Positions 43,480 to 54,362 of a DNA stretch of 64,000 bases are shown one piece after another; position 1 is the first letter of the stretch; each line of letters begins with the position of its first letter. The translations under genes were made by a program, and so were the position numbers. Under the pieces are notes generated by a model, which was not told the DNA's origin, did no database searches, and saw only the letters and a list, made by a program, of their open reading frames with translations. The DNA comes from Nemertoderma westbladi (Eukaryota > Xenacoelomorpha > Nemertodermatida > Nemertodermatidae), in the NCBI GenBank assembly GCA_032718475.1, contig JAUCBJ010000812.1:1-64000 (forward strand). Reading direction: 5' to 3'.

Positions 43480-44560
43480 GGGGGGGGGGGGGGGGGGGAC
43501 TGGACGCAAATCCCATCTTGGCGAAATAATATCCCGCCTCAATGTTAAATTCTCAATTTAGGGAAAGGAGCAGGTTACAGTGGCACGTTATTTTAACCAA
43601 AACAATAAACTAAACATAATAGGACAGGAAACAGTTATATTTTTGAGAGTAATCAATTCCCCTGGAGAGGGATGCAATTTCATTGTGTCCAGATTCCCCC
43701 GTATCTGACAATCACAGATGACAACTAATGATCAAATATTAAAATGTAAGCCTACAGTGTAACTTGTGCCCTTGAATCGCGATTTCGTTATAATAGTCTC
43801 TGTCACAGTAATCTGGTCCTTGACCTTTATTAACCGTTGTCGTATGTCGGTTGTCAGCTGTCGGTTGTCAGCTGTCGGTTGTCTGCTGTCGGCGTAGCGT
43901 TTTAAACACGGCGTTTTGGGCTTTGGTCGAAATTAATATTATAGAAATGGCATTATCTGTTGCACCGAACTGAACGAACAATAAATGTGTGTTAGAAAAT
44001 ATACTTACTGTGTACTTCCATTTCCCCCTTATTAAGTATTTTATACCGCTTGTTTCTAACTCAAAAACTGGTACAGTTACAAATTAATTTATTGTTTTGG
44101 TTATATTCCGGTCAGCCCTTCTGCAACCTGGGTTTCAGTGAAAATCTGGTATTTTTCGTATGGTGGTAAACTGCAAAGTGAAATATAACAGCAGAAAGTC
44201 TGGTTCACATGGGAATTTATAGGCCTACTTACTGTAGGGTTGGCAGATAACTGCGAGCGAAACGACATTATTCCAACGTCATAAAACATGGACGAGGATG
44301 TATTATACTGTAATAGTCAGATAGGGGGGAAACTGGACGCAATAAAAATTAATCCCTCTCCAGGGGAATTGATTACTCTCAAAAATAAAACTGTAACCTG
44401 TTCTATAAACTTTCGTTTATTGTTTTGATTAAAATAACGTGCCATTGTAACCTGCTCCTTTCCCTAAATTGAGGATTTAACATTGAGACGGAATATTAAT
44501 TCGCGAAAATAAAATTATTTGCGTCCAGTCCCCCCACCCCCCCCCCCCCCCCCACCCCCC
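43480..44560. mobile_element. Fold-back element with poly-G left and poly-C right end
   Basis: A 19-base poly-G run (43480-43498) then ACTGGACGCAAAT; the right end is ATTTGCGTCCAGT followed by poly-C (17-base run 44537-44553 plus shorter ones). The arms are inverted over about 200 bp, including TTTAGGGAAAGGAGCAGGTT and GAGAGTAATCAATTCCCCTG. Each arm carries one copy of the core (43571-43635 plus, 44391-44454 minus). The centre holds a GTCGGTTGTCAGCT minisatellite (43853-43895) and a hAT-MITE fragment (44065-44214). No coding capacity. Confidence 0.8.
44065..44214 (-). mobile_element. hAT-type MITE fragment inside the fold-back
   Basis: The reverse complement begins CCCATGTGAACCAGACTTTC and follows the MITE at 28251 through the core (44071-44130). 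The other end is missing. Confidence 0.7.
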
Positions 44561-46067
44561 ACCAATATCTCGAAACAGTAGGCCTAGTTGCGGGATTTTT
44601 TTTATTACTTACAGTCCTGTAGTTTGAGCAGGTTGAGTGGACATAATATTGATTTCATCACCCACTAAAAATATGCAATACAATAAAAATTTGGTATTTA
44701 GCTATGCATGAACGATACCATTATTATCAAGAGACAATATATTTGCTATACAGTACCTTCCTACTACTGTATAACCTCGTAAAAATCTAATTTACGATTT
44801 TATTAAATGATATTGGATCAGTGCCTCTAGTATGTACCAGTAGAGGTTATTCTTTATGTGTAGGGAGTACTTGCTTGCATAGGGAATGGCAATCTCCATG
44901 CACTATCCACTCCTTTTGTGCTTCTTCTGAGTTTAGGCCTAGTAATGTTACTCCTACTGTAATGTAGATGTACAGCATATACAGTACAAGGCCTGACTGA
45001 GATGGTCATATTATATTTACCCAGGGAACTAATTTATTAGCTATTGTTATGAGTTAATTAAATTCATTGTGTGTTGTTCCGCTCCAGCCTTCTCTCAGCA
45101 GTGCAGATTCATCGTTATTAGTGCACACCGAGTGCGCCCCTACTAAAATTACTGAGTGGCATGAGAAAGGGAAGCCCAATAATAATTCATTATTTATTAT
45201 CAATTTCCGAGCATTGATGCGGAGAAGTTTTAAAACACTCGAATTAAATAGGTTTTCTGAAGAAAATTAATTTATTGTACAGTATTTACTTTTTCTCATA
45301 TGTGCGTGTAGAATAATGTACTGTGGGTAGCTAGAACGCAACTAATACTAGGCAAAGTATATTTTATTTAAATCTAGTCTCTTAACGCAATCATAATCCA
45401 TTAATCTCCTCAGGATAATAGACCCAAATAAGAAAAAGCTATTATCCCGCGAGAGCTGGCAATAATGGACGGAGCCATTGCTACCAATATTCTTGTAATA
45501 AATAACGCGCCTATGCAGGGCAGTCTAATACTGTAAGTAATAACGAATGAGAACCCAATAGTTGTCATTGTCAATGTGGAGCAGACAGCTCTCTCAATTA
45601 CACTGCTACATACTTACCTCCACACTGAAGCTCCAATAGGATGTTGTCTTGGCAACGATATTCTGGGCTTTGCTAGCCTGTGTGTTATTTTTCAGTAGTA
45701 TATTTTCTATGTTAAATAAACACTGTTTGCAAGAAATGTATCTTCTCCTACAATAATTCTAAACGAAATAAAGCGAAATTTTGCAGAAAGCATGTTCAAT
45801 AGATGATCCCTCCCTATGGTGTGTCGACAGAATTTTGATTGAGTGAATTCTACGATTATGATCGGTCATTCTAGAATTAATTTCTCTGTTGCTAGGCAAC
45901 CAACAGGTCCCTCGCAACCAAAACCTTGCATACACAATTAGGTCCGATAATGAACCTATTATCAAAGTTTCATCCAATTCCATCAACATTACATAAGTGC
46001 AAGAAGTTGTGTGTACAAACAAACAAACACGCGTGAGAAGAAAAGACATCCATTCTGTTTGATGCGT
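44561..46067. other. Spacer; two X-box motifs and a possible minus-strand donor
   Basis: No coding exon supported. GTTGTCTTGGCAAC (45643-45656) and GTTGCTAGGCAAC (45888-45900) match the RFX X-box shape. On the minus strand GAG|GTAAGT (exon end 45618) is a perfect donor next to them, so a noncoding first exon of a minus-strand gene is possible. The 131-codon minus frame at 45759-46154 overlaps the repeat at 46094 and looks incidental. Confidence 0.35.
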
Positions 46068-46093
46068 CCAATTTATTACTCTCGAAAATGACA

Positions 46094-46163
46094 CTGTAAT
46101 CTGTGTTATTGACTCTCTTTTATTAATTTGGTTAGAGTAACTATAGAATGCCATTGTAATCTG
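46094..46163 (-). repeat. Isolated copy of the core sequence
   Basis: CTGTAATCTG ... TTAATTTGGTTAGAGTAA ... ATTGTAATCTG, the inverse of the core, preceded by TTACTCTCGAAAATGACA as in the arm at about 44375. No terminal repeats recognised. Confidence 0.6.
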
Positions 46164-46394
46164 TTTATTTATTTCAATTGATAAGTATCATCTTGCTAAT
46201 TAATAATTGTTAGTTTGTGAATGGGGTATTAATTCATAGAGGATACGTGATTAGCCAGAAGTGCAAAATGCCTACAGTATATTATTCCTGCGGAATCTGA
46301 AGTCATATTTTATTTATATTGCAGGCCTACAGTCACGCCACAAATATGTTTTCTCGAAATATACATACGTCGTACAATTATTATTAAATACTGT

Positions 46395-47660
46395 ATGTAC
46401 GCAATTGCGGGAGGTGGATGCAGGGCGCTCAATATTCTATATGTTCACAAACATCCACAGATTGGAATTCCATACCGAATTCGAACTGGTATTGTAATGC
46501 TGTTGGAATAATGCAATCCGAATCAGTACGCTTAAAGCCTTTGACTCCGTCTCCCGACCACGTATGTTCAGCATACTGGCAGCATATGGGAATCCTGAGG
46601 AAATTATTGCAGCTATCAGACCAATGAACGATGGTTCCACCACATTTGTGTCTACTGCTGTTGGTGACACAGATCCATTCCAAGTCTTATGCGGAATCCT
46701 TCCAGGTTACACACTTGCACCATTCATATTCGTAATTGTGGTTGCTTATGTTCTACGAGGTCCTTGGACCATCGTAATAACGATGGGGTGATGGTATGGT
46801 ACCCCCTACTGGCACAAGAATTAGAGGAAATCCAGCAAAGTACCTTACTGATCCAGACTTTGCTGATGACTTAGGGATACTATCAGAATCTCTCCCTCTA
46901 GAGCGAGTCCAAAGGATCCTCTCTCATTGGAGCAGGTTGCTTCTAGTGTTGGTCTTTTCGTAAATTCAAATAAGACCAAAATCATGACAGTCAACCTAGA
47001 CAGCCCTCAAGAAATGTCTGATCGTAAGGGCAAAGCTCTAAGGACGGCTTGCTTGAGCACGTAGATGATTTTTGGTACTTGGGTTCATGGATCAGAAAGT
47101 CAAGTAAAGACCTTTGGATACGTAAGGGGAAGGGGATGGGCAGCATTAAATAGTCAGTCCACGACTTGGACGTCTCATAGAATATAACGGAACCTTAAGG
47201 TTCGATTATTTATGGCAGCTGTAGCACCAGTACTATTATATGGGAGTCGATGCTGGGCTCTAACTGCAGAGGATACTAAATCTCTGGATGGCACATTCAG
47301 AACAATGCTGAGCCAGGTTCATTGTGTCAAGTACAATGAACACATCTCCAACCAGACACTATATAACATCGGAGGTCTCTCATTGGTTCCCCAAAGCTTG
47401 ACACTAGAACAAAGTCGCTTCCGCTTTGCAGGACATTGCTTTCGTCGTGAGGACCAGCCAGTGCATAATCTTGTGCTTTGGCAGCCTCATGGAGTGCATT
47501 CTGGACAGCCCATGACTTTCTTGAGACGCATCTTAAAGGACACTGGCCTTGAAGATGCGGATGATCTAGCAAATGTCATGGGTGATAGGGAGTTGCGGCG
47601 GAACAATTTTGTCGACAAGCCGGCACAGTATTCTTAAAAATGCAGCTGCAATGCAGTATG
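46395..47660 (+). pseudogene. 5'-truncated, frameshifted LINE (reverse transcriptase)
   Basis: Non-LTR retrotransposon remnant. In successive frames it shows the RT fingers and palm (LKAFDSVSRPRMFSILAAYG, then DPFQVLCGIL), the catalytic FADD box (46859-46870), and the C-terminal region (APVLLYGSRCWALTAEDTKS ... RFAGHCFRREDQPVHNLVLW ... DDLANVMGDRELRRNNFVDK) to TAA at 47637. The 3' end CTTAAAAATGCAGC matches the fragment at 10369. The endonuclease domain is missing. At least two frameshifts and internal loss between FADD and the C-terminal region make it dead. Confidence 0.88.
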
Positions 47661-47717
47661 TATATCCTAGTAGTACTAATTCGATTTCTAAACCAACCGT
47701 ACACAAGTTAGTTTCTA

Positions 47718-50041
47718 TTGACGGCATTAATTCAGACTCGACTGGCACTGTATGCGGCACCCTACCATGATGCACCAATTGAAGCATCTGAAGGGGGCAA
47801 CGTTGATATCCCATGTACTACAGTCAAGTCTAGAGATAAAGCAAATCTAACTGCAAATATGGGTCAAGTTCATATTAAAGATCACATTTTGAGACGATTT
47901 GAAAGTAAACACAGCTGTGGTATTGTTAAAATAGTGGAGGAATATGAGTGTGTACATCTTCCTTCAGTAAAAGATCAACTACCAATGGTGGTGCTGGGTT
48001 AACAGCAGGGGAGTTTATTGTCAAGGGAAATTATATTATTGCTGATTATAATGGTTATGCATTAGGAGTGTAAGGTAACATGACTGTTGAAGCAAAATAT
48101 GATGAAAATGATGATGATGATGATGATGAAAAAATGGTGCTGAGCACATGAGGAACAGCAACAGTCAAACAACATCATTCATGCTTAACCCACTGGATGT
48201 GAGTTTGCGTATCAAAAAATCAAATCAATTTAAACTCTATAATTAGCATAAATAATACTATCACTTCTAGCCATGACACTGTTTCACAGACTTCAACTCA
48301 ATATCACAACCAAGATACTTCAGTTGGATTAAATTTGACCATAAATGCAAAGAAAGCAGTGCTTGTTGCAGCAAATATTGATGCTGGATAGATAGGAGGA
48401 AATATTGAAAATTTACAAGTTATTTCAAGACAAGGTGAAATTAGCTGGAATGAAATTAGCTGGACTATTGGAAATAGTGTAACTGTTGTTTCTGGTGTCC
48501 CAGTACCTTATCCTACAAAGTGTGGGTACAGCAATGCGAGGTGCAAGGCAAAGGTTGTACAAAAAGCATCTTCATTAAATAGTATGAGAGGTATATTAGC
48601 GACCGAGTTCAAAGCTAAGGAACTGGAATTAATCGGTGCCAGTATAACATCTGATGGTGGAATTGAACATTTTGCTGATACAGTTAAAGGAGCAGACCTG
48701 AGAAATGAGATGATAACCGGTTCAGATGGTTTTGATCTTGAGGTGAGTAAAGCAGGAAACAGTGGTAAATTTGGATATCATATGATGGATGATGAACTGG
48801 TCACTGTCAATAAAGCAAGTATCATTTCCAAAACAGGAGCACAATCTAATAACTAAGAAGACAGAATTAATACTGCAGCATATAGAAAAGTAGAGGAGAT
48901 ATCAAGAAAAACGAAGCAGCATGGAATAACGCTAAGTATCTCAGAACAAGGAGGTGAGATGTCTATAAAAACAAATAAAATTGATATCGGAATTCAAGCT
49001 AATGAAAGGGGTGTAGGAGGAAACCTTCGAATTCAAAACAAAGGTATAGATTGGCATGCTGGAGAGGATGGCACATGCATTAATGTCAGAGCTGGAAGTA
49101 AAGAATTTCTTATTTCAGCCAATGAACAAAATACTAGTGCTAATCTTAGTAATGGGGTTAGCAAAGTTGGATTTTCTGGAGGAAAAGATGGTATATCAAC
49201 TAATATTGAACATAGAGGCATTAAATTGTCTGATGTTAAAGAAAATTTATCACGAATATTTGCACGAGATGATAACCAAATTGGTTTTTCTGGTGGAAAG
49301 AATGATTTCAAAGCAGATGGAAAAAGTGGAGAAACTAAATTTGGTGCGTCTGGTGGATAATAAGATGTATCAGGAATAGTTACACAAGGAGATCACAAAG
49401 TTAATTATACTATTGGAAAGAAAGAATTCGGAGGAGATGGGCAAAGTGGAGAAACTATATTTGTTGTATCTGGTGGAAAATAAGGTATATCAGGAACATT
49501 TGTAAAAGATGGAAACCAAGTTGATCTTAGTGTTGGAAAGATAGAATTCAAAGCAGGATGTGCAAAGTGGAAAAACTAAATTTGGTTTTTCTGGTGATAA
49601 AGAAGGTATATCAGGAACATATGTAAAAGATAATAATAATAATATTGGTTATTTATATAGCGCTTTTCTACGCTCAGCATACTTTTTTAAGCGCTTTTAT
49701 TATCATTACCCAGGCAAAGCCAGGTTCCCATTATACCGCTGGGTTGACGAATGCAACACTAATGTCTAAAGTATCTTGCCTAGGGACGAAATTTCTACAG
49801 CCTTTATTCGGATTCGTACCTGCGCCACCAAACACTATTGTGTAAGCAGTTCTGGCGCCGTATCCACTCGGACACTGCGACATCAGATGGTAACCAAGTT
49901 GATCTTAGTGTTGGAAAGGAAGAATTCAAAGCAGATGTGCTAAATGGAAAAACTACATTTGGTTTGCCTGGTGATAAAGAAGGTATATCAAGAATATTTG
50001 CACAAAGTTATCACAAAGTCGATCCTTCTGGTGGTGATTAA
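47718..50041 (+). pseudogene. Decayed intronless gene resembling filamentous-haemagglutinin repeat proteins
   Basis: Discontinuous open stretches in one coding direction with many stops and frameshifts. The N-terminal half has repeated short beta-strand phrases of the kind (G)NxTxxA or GxIxAxxG (SRDKANLTANMGQVHI, GLNLTINAKKAVLVAANIDA then IGGNIENLQVISRQ, ELELIGASITSDGG), like the haemagglutinin-repeat beta-helix of bacterial two-partner-secreted FhaB/CdiA-type proteins. The 3' part (about 49160-50041) has four to five imperfect repeats of about 39 residues (FSGGK-GISGTF-KDGNQVDLSVGK-EFKAD). Stops include 48001, 48073 and 49360; a one-base insertion lies near 49557. It is split by a SINE (49632-49884). 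Family assignment rests on pattern only; an unrelated repetitive protein is the alternative. Confidence 0.5.
49632..49884 (-). mobile_element. tRNA-derived SINE inserted in the pseudogene
   Basis: On the minus strand: a pol III A box in TGTCCGAGTGGATA (49874-49861), as in Leu/Ser-type tRNAs, then GGCGCCAGAACTGC, and a B box GGTACGAATCC (49820-49810). A body with paired AAAGCGCT follows, then an (ATT)n tail (49632-49644). AGAT flanks both sides (49628-49631 and 49885-49888). The pseudogene resumes immediately after it (GGTAACCAAGTTGATCTTAG). Confidence 0.8.
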
Positions 50042-50613
50042 ATAACAAGCAGTGATTTAAGTATAATTATTCAGAAAATGTTCATGTAGAGAATTATTGT
50101 ATGTATCAGTAATATTTTTTATACTGTCAACAGTTTAATATTTTAAATACTTTCAAAAATGTTAAATAACAATGGTTAGATATCTGAGCTAATATTGAAC
50201 TCATTTATTGTTAATGTGACAATAACGTAGCGTAATGTAAGTTAAGGAGATGTAACTTAAAGTCACTGTGAAATATATATCATGAAACAACATACATTGA
50301 ATTTTTGACATTTACATTTACTTTAAGATTTTTATAAAATATATTATTATTGTATAGGACCGCTTATATTGTATACATTTTTATTCATGAAATTTAATTA
50401 CATTTCTAAATTAACAAGATAATTACTATTTATTGTTACTATTTACTGTATTAATTAATCATTGCTTGCATCTTTACTCTTGTATATCTTCATTGTTTCT
50501 GTTTCATTACCTTCTGTTTATATATAATCATCTTATTTATGTACTGTATTTATTTATAATGACAACGACCAATCATGTTCTCTACAAACAGTACTTACCT
50601 GATATACATTACC
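50042..50613. other. AT-rich spacer, nothing recognised
   Basis: No exon or repeat supported. Confidence 0.5.
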
Positions 50614-50896
50614 GGTATATACTTTACTTACATCATATATATACTTTACTTATACCATATATATACTTTACTTATACCATATATATACTTTACTTATACC
50701 ATATATATACTTTACTTATACCATATATATACTTTACTTATACCATATATATACTTTACTTATACCATATATATACTTTACTTATACCATATATATACTT
50801 TACTTATACCATATATATACTTTACTTATACCATATATATACTTTACTTATACCATATATATACTTTACTTATACCATATATATACTTTACTTATA
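50614..50896. repeat. 20-bp satellite, about 14 units
   Basis: Near-perfect tandem of ATATACTTTACTTATACCAT. Open frames with 20-residue repeats are artefacts. BEL/Pao copy 2 starts directly at its right edge. Confidence 0.97.
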
Positions 50897-52071
50897 TGTA
50901 AAAGCTTTTGCGTAATTAACCGGTTATTTCCCCTTAAAGTACTCTGTAGTTGGTTTACCAGGCATAAAAAGGCCGTGTCCTTACTGTACTGGTGTTTTAG
51001 AGGACATAAAAGTCATTTCTTCTGTATTTGTACTTTAGAGGACATAATCCGCAATCTCGTGACGCGATAAGCTAGATACTCTTGAAAACAGTGTCGCTAC
51101 CATGACGACGGCTAACAGCTGATATTGCCACGTCGACATTTCTTTGTTTCTTTGTTCTCTCGTTGTTCGGTTGACCAATCAGAGCGTTTTTTGACTCTGT
51201 GTTGGAGTTGGATACAGAAACTCAGTAGTTCAGTGTGTTATGTTTTGCCCAGAGCCTAAGAACACCGGCTTTTGGCACCTCCGTGTTTCAGTCTTTAGTC
51301 TTACATTAGTAGGCTTAATTATAGAACGTATATCTGTTATCAAACCAATTCAATGCAATTCATACTAACTATGCAATTCATATCTTACTTACTTGCCATA
51401 TCTTACTAATATTACTGCTTTTACTGTCGGTTATTCATTATATTGGTTGATGAAATATTATATCGGAATACTGATCAATAGTCAGACACCCCACCTTCTT
51501 GATATACTAAAGGTTAGAGAGACCGGTTACAGATAAACGATTGCGACCTATGTTAAGTGGTTTGAAGTGAATCTAATGCTATTTTATAGGCCCGACATAA
51601 ATTGTATGTTGCTCTCTTTATACGTGACCAAATTTAGTGAAGGTCGGCAGATTAGTGTGCAGTATTGTGCAGCATTGTGTATGATTGTAACTGATAACAA
51701 AGCATCTCCTAAAGAATGCGCCATATACGTGAATCTATAGCCTTTTCGTTGTGTCTAGTTTAAGTCATAACTCTGTTTATATATTTAGAGCGCCACGTCC
51801 TAATGGAACTGTTAATATTTCCCGAAAGTAAATAATATTTGTCAGAGATTATATATTACAATCAGTCGAATAATACGGTAGGCTTACACCATCAATCATT
51901 AAGCTTCCGAATTCAGTCTCCCGGGTATATCCAACGGGTGAATGATTGCGCATAGACTGGCTTCGGCTAATGTAGTGTATCAAATACTCGTCATAGGCTA
52001 AAGACTATATATCATCTAAAAGACATCCTAATTTGGCAGGTTAAACTGTCAAGGTCTTAAAAGCGCAAACA
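50897..52071 (+). repeat. 5' LTR of BEL/Pao copy 2
   Basis: 1,175 bp, TG...CA. The 3' half is close to the copy 1 LTR (GAGCGCCACGTCCTAA, TTAATATTTCCCGAAAGT); the 5' half is diverged except CCAATCAGAGCG (about 51174) and ACACCGGCT. The partner LTR is outside the window. Confidence 0.9.
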
Positions 52072-54362
52072 ATAACAGATATTGATCTAATCCAGAAACA
52101 ATAACAGATATTTAGTTCTGATTGCGGTGTAGGCAATAAATACAGTTTAATATTGTTTTGGTAAAAACAATAACAGATATTGCTTCTGGATTGCGGTGTA
52201 AGCAATCTAGTCGAAAGTACCGGTCGACCGGTAACCAGTAGGCCTGACTGCCTGATCATCCGGACCGGTACCTACAGTAGTACAGGTACAGCGGTATTAT
52301 TCGATTGTGGTATTGTATACCGGTAGGCTGTTTAAGAGATTAGGGACTGTACACCCCTTGTTTCTTTTGGAGCTTACTTATTTCTGTCAGTTTTATTTAT
52401 TTGTAGGCCAGTATTGAGCAGAAGGCGTGTAAGCCTGCTCAGATTGTACAGATAATTTGTAGGCTTGACTGTTGTCTAACTGTTGTTAAGTCTGAACGGA
52501 TTGCAGTGTGTGTAGAGCATCTGTCCGATGAAGTGCTAGTTAGGAAAGTAGGGGCTTCAAGTGCTGTGAGGTAAACCCCCTGTGAAAGAATAAGTCGTAC
52601 TACTGGGTTAGAACGCATACTAACTAATCATTTCGGAGTCTGCATATACTGTAGTGTATTTGGGCTTGATAGTAGTCTGCCATCGTTTGGTCTGTACTTT
52701 GTTTGTGTAGTCTGTACGGGTAGCGTATAATTTTATTTAGATAATTTGTAGGCTGGATAGTTGTCTGGCTGTTGTTGGGTTTGAGGAAATTTCGGTGTGT
52801 GTAGAGCATCTGTCCGATAAAGTGCTAAGTTAGGAAAGTAGGGGCTTCAAGTGCTGTGAGGTAAACCCCCTGTGAAAGAATAAGTCGTACTACTGGGTTA
52901 GAACGCATACTAACTAATCATTTCGGAGTCTGCATATACCGTAGTTTGTTTAGGCTTGATAGTAGTCTGTCAGTATTTGGTCTGCATTTTGTTTGAGTAG
53001 TTTGTACGCGTAGCGTAATATTTATTATTCAGAGTTTATGCGATTATTCGCAACATTCATTCCCCAAGTTTGTTCCTACAGTAATTGTGTTTGTTATACA
53101 TACCGTTATAGTTAAACTAACCCCGGTACTACATCAGGGCTGCTCGGCGTAGGTAAAGACTGGAGATTTTGTGCTTTGGTCACTCCGGCAGATACCGTGG
53201 TTCTTTTGGCTGTTCAAGTATTTTTAACTACTGATTATTTGTTATACAAGTACTTGTACCTAATTTAGGGTTTAGTGTACAGTGCTTTCCGAAAGCAATT
53301 AGTGTGTAGGCAGTGTATTTGTGTTGTAAAGTGGTTAATAGGCACGTTGGTTCTGGTAGACCGCGGTAATTAATCTCTAGGTAGGAACACTCCGTGATAC
53401 ATAACGTAGTACCTATAGCGATACGGTTATAGGTCGTCAGGCGGTGGTATTTTCCTATCTGGACAGCGCAGTATATTTACTACTACTTATTATTTTCAAA
53501 TACCGTAGTAACCTGTCCGTTGTAATAACCAGATATTCTAACCCTTTGTTAGGCTGGTTTGTAGATTCCCTGTAAAATTACCCTAAAAATTCGTATTTGT
53601 GTATTGGTAATTAAATTTTTTGTGTTTATTTAGAGATTGTAATCTCAACCGGAATTGTACGTAATTTGTAGTATTAAGTAACTTAGTTAAATTATAATTA
53701 TTTGTTTTAGTGTCCAACAAGTAGCACTCCACTGAGAGCGCACAGCTTATGTGTAGTGACTCCCCCAGAAATAATAACATTTATTTCAAACATTGAAAAA
53801 ACCCATTTCAACGGGTATATATATATTATAAATCAACTCAAACGATTTATAAATAGTAGGCCTGCCATACAACAATTAGGTCTCAATATCAGTTGGACTA
53901 CTGCTTAAATAACGGTAATAAAGTAAGTTAAAGTAACCAAGTAACCCTTAAAATTCAGAAATTCAATTATTTAAAATAATTGATATACCGGTATTTACAA
54001 TAGGCTTATTATCTTTATTTTCATAAACTTAGGCTGAAATCATACCGGTATTCTGTAATTAATTTTAGTTAATAATTATATTTATATATACTATAAGTGT
54101 AAACTGCATACCGGTATCCACGATAGGCCTATTATATATTTATATATTTGTGCTGAAATCATACCGGTATTCTGTAATTAATTCTAGTTACTAATAATAC
54201 TTATATATACTATAAGCATACCAGTATTCTAATATTATATATATATCACGCTACACTGAGTAGCAGTATCGGTAATTAATTACGAGGTTAGCAGTTAATG
54301 TTGAATTACTAGACTTGCTTAGACTGTAATATAGCAGTAGGCATTCAACTGTGTAAACAAAC
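52072..54362 (+). other. Long untranslated leader of BEL/Pao copy 2
   Basis: 2.3 kb. The start has AACAATAACAGATATT three times (about 52068, 52095, 52168). The 290-bp duplication seen in copy 1 is present (blocks at about 52507-52655 and 52799-52945). The same conserved block lies near 53085-53210, and the hairpin at 53411-53434 is identical to that of copy 1. The AT-rich ACCGGT zone precedes gag. Confidence 0.75.

Noticed and set aside
45759-46154. 131-codon minus-strand frame
   Set aside because: Overlaps a dispersed core-repeat copy; no recognised domain, promoter or splice context.
50433-50915. 160-codon Tyr/Ile-rich frame
   Set aside because: It is the 20-bp satellite read in frame plus AT-rich flank.
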